In this document: positions 62,171 to 64,000 of the stretch, in pieces | Position numbering within the stretch: the first letter of the stretch is position 1 | How the letters are laid out: each line of letters begins with the position of its first letter | Assembly: GCF_000960085.1 (NCBI RefSeq) | Contig: NZ_JYGT01000010.1 | Coordinates: forward strand, 265,633 to 329,632 | Direction of reading: 5' to 3' | DNA from: Streptococcus infantis | GTDB taxonomy: Bacteria; Bacillota; Bacilli; Lactobacillales; Streptococcaceae | DNA: 64,000 nucleotides | The notes under the pieces: generated by a model | What the model saw: the letters and a program-made list of their open reading frames with translations, nothing else | Databases searched by the model: none | Told to the model about the DNA's origin: nothing | Program-made: the position numbers and the translations under genes

Positions 62171-64000
62171 ATGAATAACAAAAAGAAATTGGGAATCTTT
62201 TCTTTTATTATTTGCTTATTGACAACTGTCTTTGTATTTAGTTTGAATAAAACTTTTGCTGAAACTCCTGAGATTTCAGTAACTGGAAAATTTGTAGATG
62301 CAATTACAGATGTCAAAGTTGTAAATAATGAAGGTGGAGATTTAACTTGGGATTTAGCGCAATGGGCTACATTCCGTATCAATGCAAATTTTGATTTATC
62401 TGGAAAAAATGTCAAAGCAGGGGATACTACTGTTATGACTGTACCAGACGCTTTGGTGATTAATTCACAATCATTCGAAATTCGTGATATCAATACAAAT
62501 GAGATTATCGCTTACGCTAAAGTAAATGCGGATAACAAGTCCATTTCTTTAACTTATACAGATTATGTTGAAAAACATGACGATACAAAAGGCTCTTTCT
62601 TCTTCTATGCTCGTGTTGATTTCAAAAAACACCCTCAACAAGGAGAAATTCCTGTTGAAATTACGATAAACAAAGAAACAAAACCTGCTGGGAAGATTAC
62701 ATTTAAAGGTATCGGAGATGGAGATCCAAAAGTTTTAACAAAGACTAGTTGGGTTAACGAGGGAGACAAAAGAGAGGTCCAATACACTATTTCAGTCAAT
62801 CGTACAAAACAAAACATCAAAGATGTAACGATTGAGGACCACTTGCAATTTACAAATGCTAGCTATGTAAAAGATAGTATTAAAGTTATCAAAGGTAAAT
62901 TCTCTTTCGAAACTGGTGAATGGGTATTCTCGAATCGTGTTGATGTAACTGACCAACACAAGATTACCGTTAGTGAAGACGGTCAATCCTTCGTTATTGA
63001 ACTAGGGAACATTACAGAAGAAGACCAGTATCGTATTTCTTATAACGTTCGTTTAAATTATGATCCTGTAGATGGTGAGGTCTTGAGAAATGAAGCAACT
63101 CTTAAAGGTGTTGGTATTGAAAGTAACAGCGTAACTAATGCTGCTGCAGTTCAAATTGCTGGTGGTGCTGGTCTTGGTTATGTATACTCAATCAATATCC
63201 ATAAAGTAGATGAAGCGAATCAACCACTTAAGGGTGCTAAATTTAAAGTAGTTCGTCAAGCTAACAATCAAGTTATTGGTGAGTTTGTATCAGATGATAA
63301 TGGTAATATTGCTGTTAACAAACTGTTGAAAGATAAATATATCATCTCCGAGGTTGAAGCACCATCCGGCTATGTCATCAAGGATGCGGATACAGAAGTT
63401 AACGTTGAAGATTTTGGAGCTGATCGTTCAGTAACTAAAACAATTGTGAATCCAAAAGAAGAAACCACTACTACGACAACTACTACGACAACAACTGAAG
63501 AGCCTACAACTACTTCAACTACGACAACAGAAGCTCCTACAACAACAGAAGCTCCTACAACAACAGAAGCTCCTACAACAACAGAAGCTCCTACAACGAC
63601 AGAAGCTCCTACAACAACAGAAGCTCCTACAACAACAGAAGCTCCTACAACAACAGAAGCTCCTACAACAACAGAAGCTCCTACAACGACAGAAGCTCCT
63701 ACAACGACAGAAGCTCCTACAACAACAGAAGCTCCTACAACAACAGAAGCTCCTACAACAACAGAAGCTCCTACAACAACAGAAGCTCCTACAACGACAG
63801 AAGCTCCTACAACGACAGAAGCTCCTACAACGACAGAAGCTCCTACAACAACAGAAGCTCCTACAACGACAGAAGCTCCTACAACGACAGAAGCTCCTAC
63901 AACGACAGAAGCTCCTACAACGACAGAAGCTCCTACAACGACAGAAGCTCCTACAACGACAGAAGCTCCTACAACGACAGAAGCTCCTACAACAACAGAA
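62171..64000 (+). CDS. Large cell-surface adhesin with Cna-like domains and PTTTEA-repeat stalk (3' end beyond window)
   Basis: The frame is open from ATG at 62171 (AAGGGAAGGAAAA just upstream) to the last base, 610 codons with no stop. Residues 1-30 are a signal peptide ending TFA-ET. Next come collagen-binding/SdrG-type Ig-like domains (ISVTGKFVDAITDVKVVNNE, later KTSWVNEGDKREVQYTISVN), then a SpaA/Cna-B prealbumin-like domain (INIHKVDEANQPLKGAKFKV to EVEAPSGYVIKD), which often carries an intramolecular isopeptide bond. From about residue 432 a Thr-rich mucin-like stalk begins, followed by PTTTEA repeats. An LPxTG sorting signal is expected beyond the window. Likely a host or salivary-ligand adhesin. 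Confidence 0.85.
   Translation, partial: MNNKKKLGIFSFIICLLTTVFVFSLNKTFAETPEISVTGKFVDAITDVKVVNNEGGDLTWDLAQWATFRINANFDLSGKNVKAGDTTVMTVPDALVINSQSFEIRDINTNEIIAYAKVNADNKSISLTYTDYVEKHDDTKGSFFFYARVDFKKHPQQGEIPVEITINKETKPAGKITFKGIGDGDPKVLTKTSWVNEGDKREVQYTISVNRTKQNIKDVTIEDHLQFTNASYVKDSIKVIKGKFSFETGEWVFSNRVDVTDQHKITVSEDGQSFVIELGNITEEDQYRISYNVRLNYDPVDGEVLRNEATLKGVGIESNSVTNAAAVQIAGGAGLGYVYSINIHKVDEANQPLKGAKFKVVRQANNQVIGEFVSDDNGNIAVNKLLKDKYIISEVEAPSGYVIKDADTEVNVEDFGADRSVTKTIVNPKEETTTTTTTTTTTEEPTTTSTTTTEAPTTTEAPTTTEAPTTTEAPTTTEAPTTTEAPTTTEAPTTTEAPTTTEAPTTTEAPTTTEAPTTTEAPTTTEAPTTTEAPTTTEAPTTTEAPTTTEAPTTTEAPTTTEAPTTTEAPTTTEAPTTTEAPTTTEAPTTTEAPTTTEAPTTTEAPTTTE
63536..64000 (+). repeat. Tandem 18-bp repeat coding for PTTTEA
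   Basis: From 63536 an 18-base unit (CCTACAACAACAGAAGCT, or ACG as the middle Thr codon) is repeated in frame to the window end, 25 full units plus 15 bases. Only that one wobble base varies. The order of A and G variants is AAAGAAAAGGAAAAGGGAGG then GGGGGA. The array codes for the surface stalk and should expand and contract by slippage or recombination. Confidence 0.95.

Noticed and set aside
63536..64000. CRISPR-like or satellite repeat array
   Set aside because: The units are contiguous, have no spacers, and are in frame within a surface-protein gene.

Overview
The window looks like chromosomal DNA of a mitis-group Streptococcus (the S. mitis / S. oralis / S. pneumoniae neighbourhood). 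The evidence is low G+C, Gram-positive ribosome binding sites, frequent TATGnTATAAT-type extended -10 promoters, a XerS/difSL chromosome-dimer-resolution pair, a BOX-like intergenic repeat, and blocks recognisable from pneumococcus: the polyamine operon, rex-DUF1831-cysteine desulfurase-prs, relQ-ppnK-rluD-pta, and the aco-type dehydrogenase operon next to lplA. I cannot fix the species. No rRNA, tRNA, CRISPR array or intact insertion sequence was seen.

Layout. 1-11363 is an accessory stretch of small, poorly characterised genes: a nucleotidyltransferase-like protein, a SAP-domain protein, membrane proteins, a DUF4300 lipoprotein, YfbM/DUF1877 and CbrC proteins, a diacylglycerol-kinase-family protein, two paralogous membrane proteins and several gene remnants. 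11520-18650 is a polyamine unit: a promoter, a roughly 330-nt structured RNA ending in a terminator, then speA-speE-carboxyspermidine dehydrogenase-nspC-aguA-aguB, which can take arginine through agmatine and putrescine to spermidine. 18785-24890 holds a zinc-ribbon protein, a YcgR/YcgQ-type membrane pair with a small conserved protein, tex (apparently leaderless), sprT-like and PspC-like genes. 24940-31232 carries two antimicrobial-peptide-related ABC systems: a BceAB-type transporter behind a BceR-type operator and a 37-residue ORF, and a lactococcin-972-type export set whose bacteriocin gene is only a possible relic. 31233-46868 is mainly housekeeping: VIT transporter, O-acetylhomoserine sulfhydrylase, radC, rex, cysteine desulfurase, PRPP synthetase, CYTH phosphatase, relQ, NAD kinase, pseudouridine synthase, pta, rbgA, rnhB and a ClC transporter.

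46931-49151 holds a CPBP protease, a candidate difSL site and xerS. Genes run mostly forward before this point and, from 49156 to 61781, entirely in reverse, as expected where the two replichores meet at the terminus. The reverse block has lplA, the E3-E2-E1beta-E1alpha dehydrogenase operon, a MATE exporter, pyrC, mutX, ung, a DUF4336 protein and a HAD phosphatase. At 62171 a forward gene begins for a large cell-surface adhesin with Cna-like domains and a PTTTEA repeat stalk; it runs off the window end.

Working connections: LplA can lipoylate the lipoyl domain, which here sits on E3 (LpdA) rather than E2. Rex may sense NADH and act near the dehydrogenase promoter. XerS acts at the site just upstream of its own gene. 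SpeA-AguA-AguB supply putrescine to the carboxyspermidine route.
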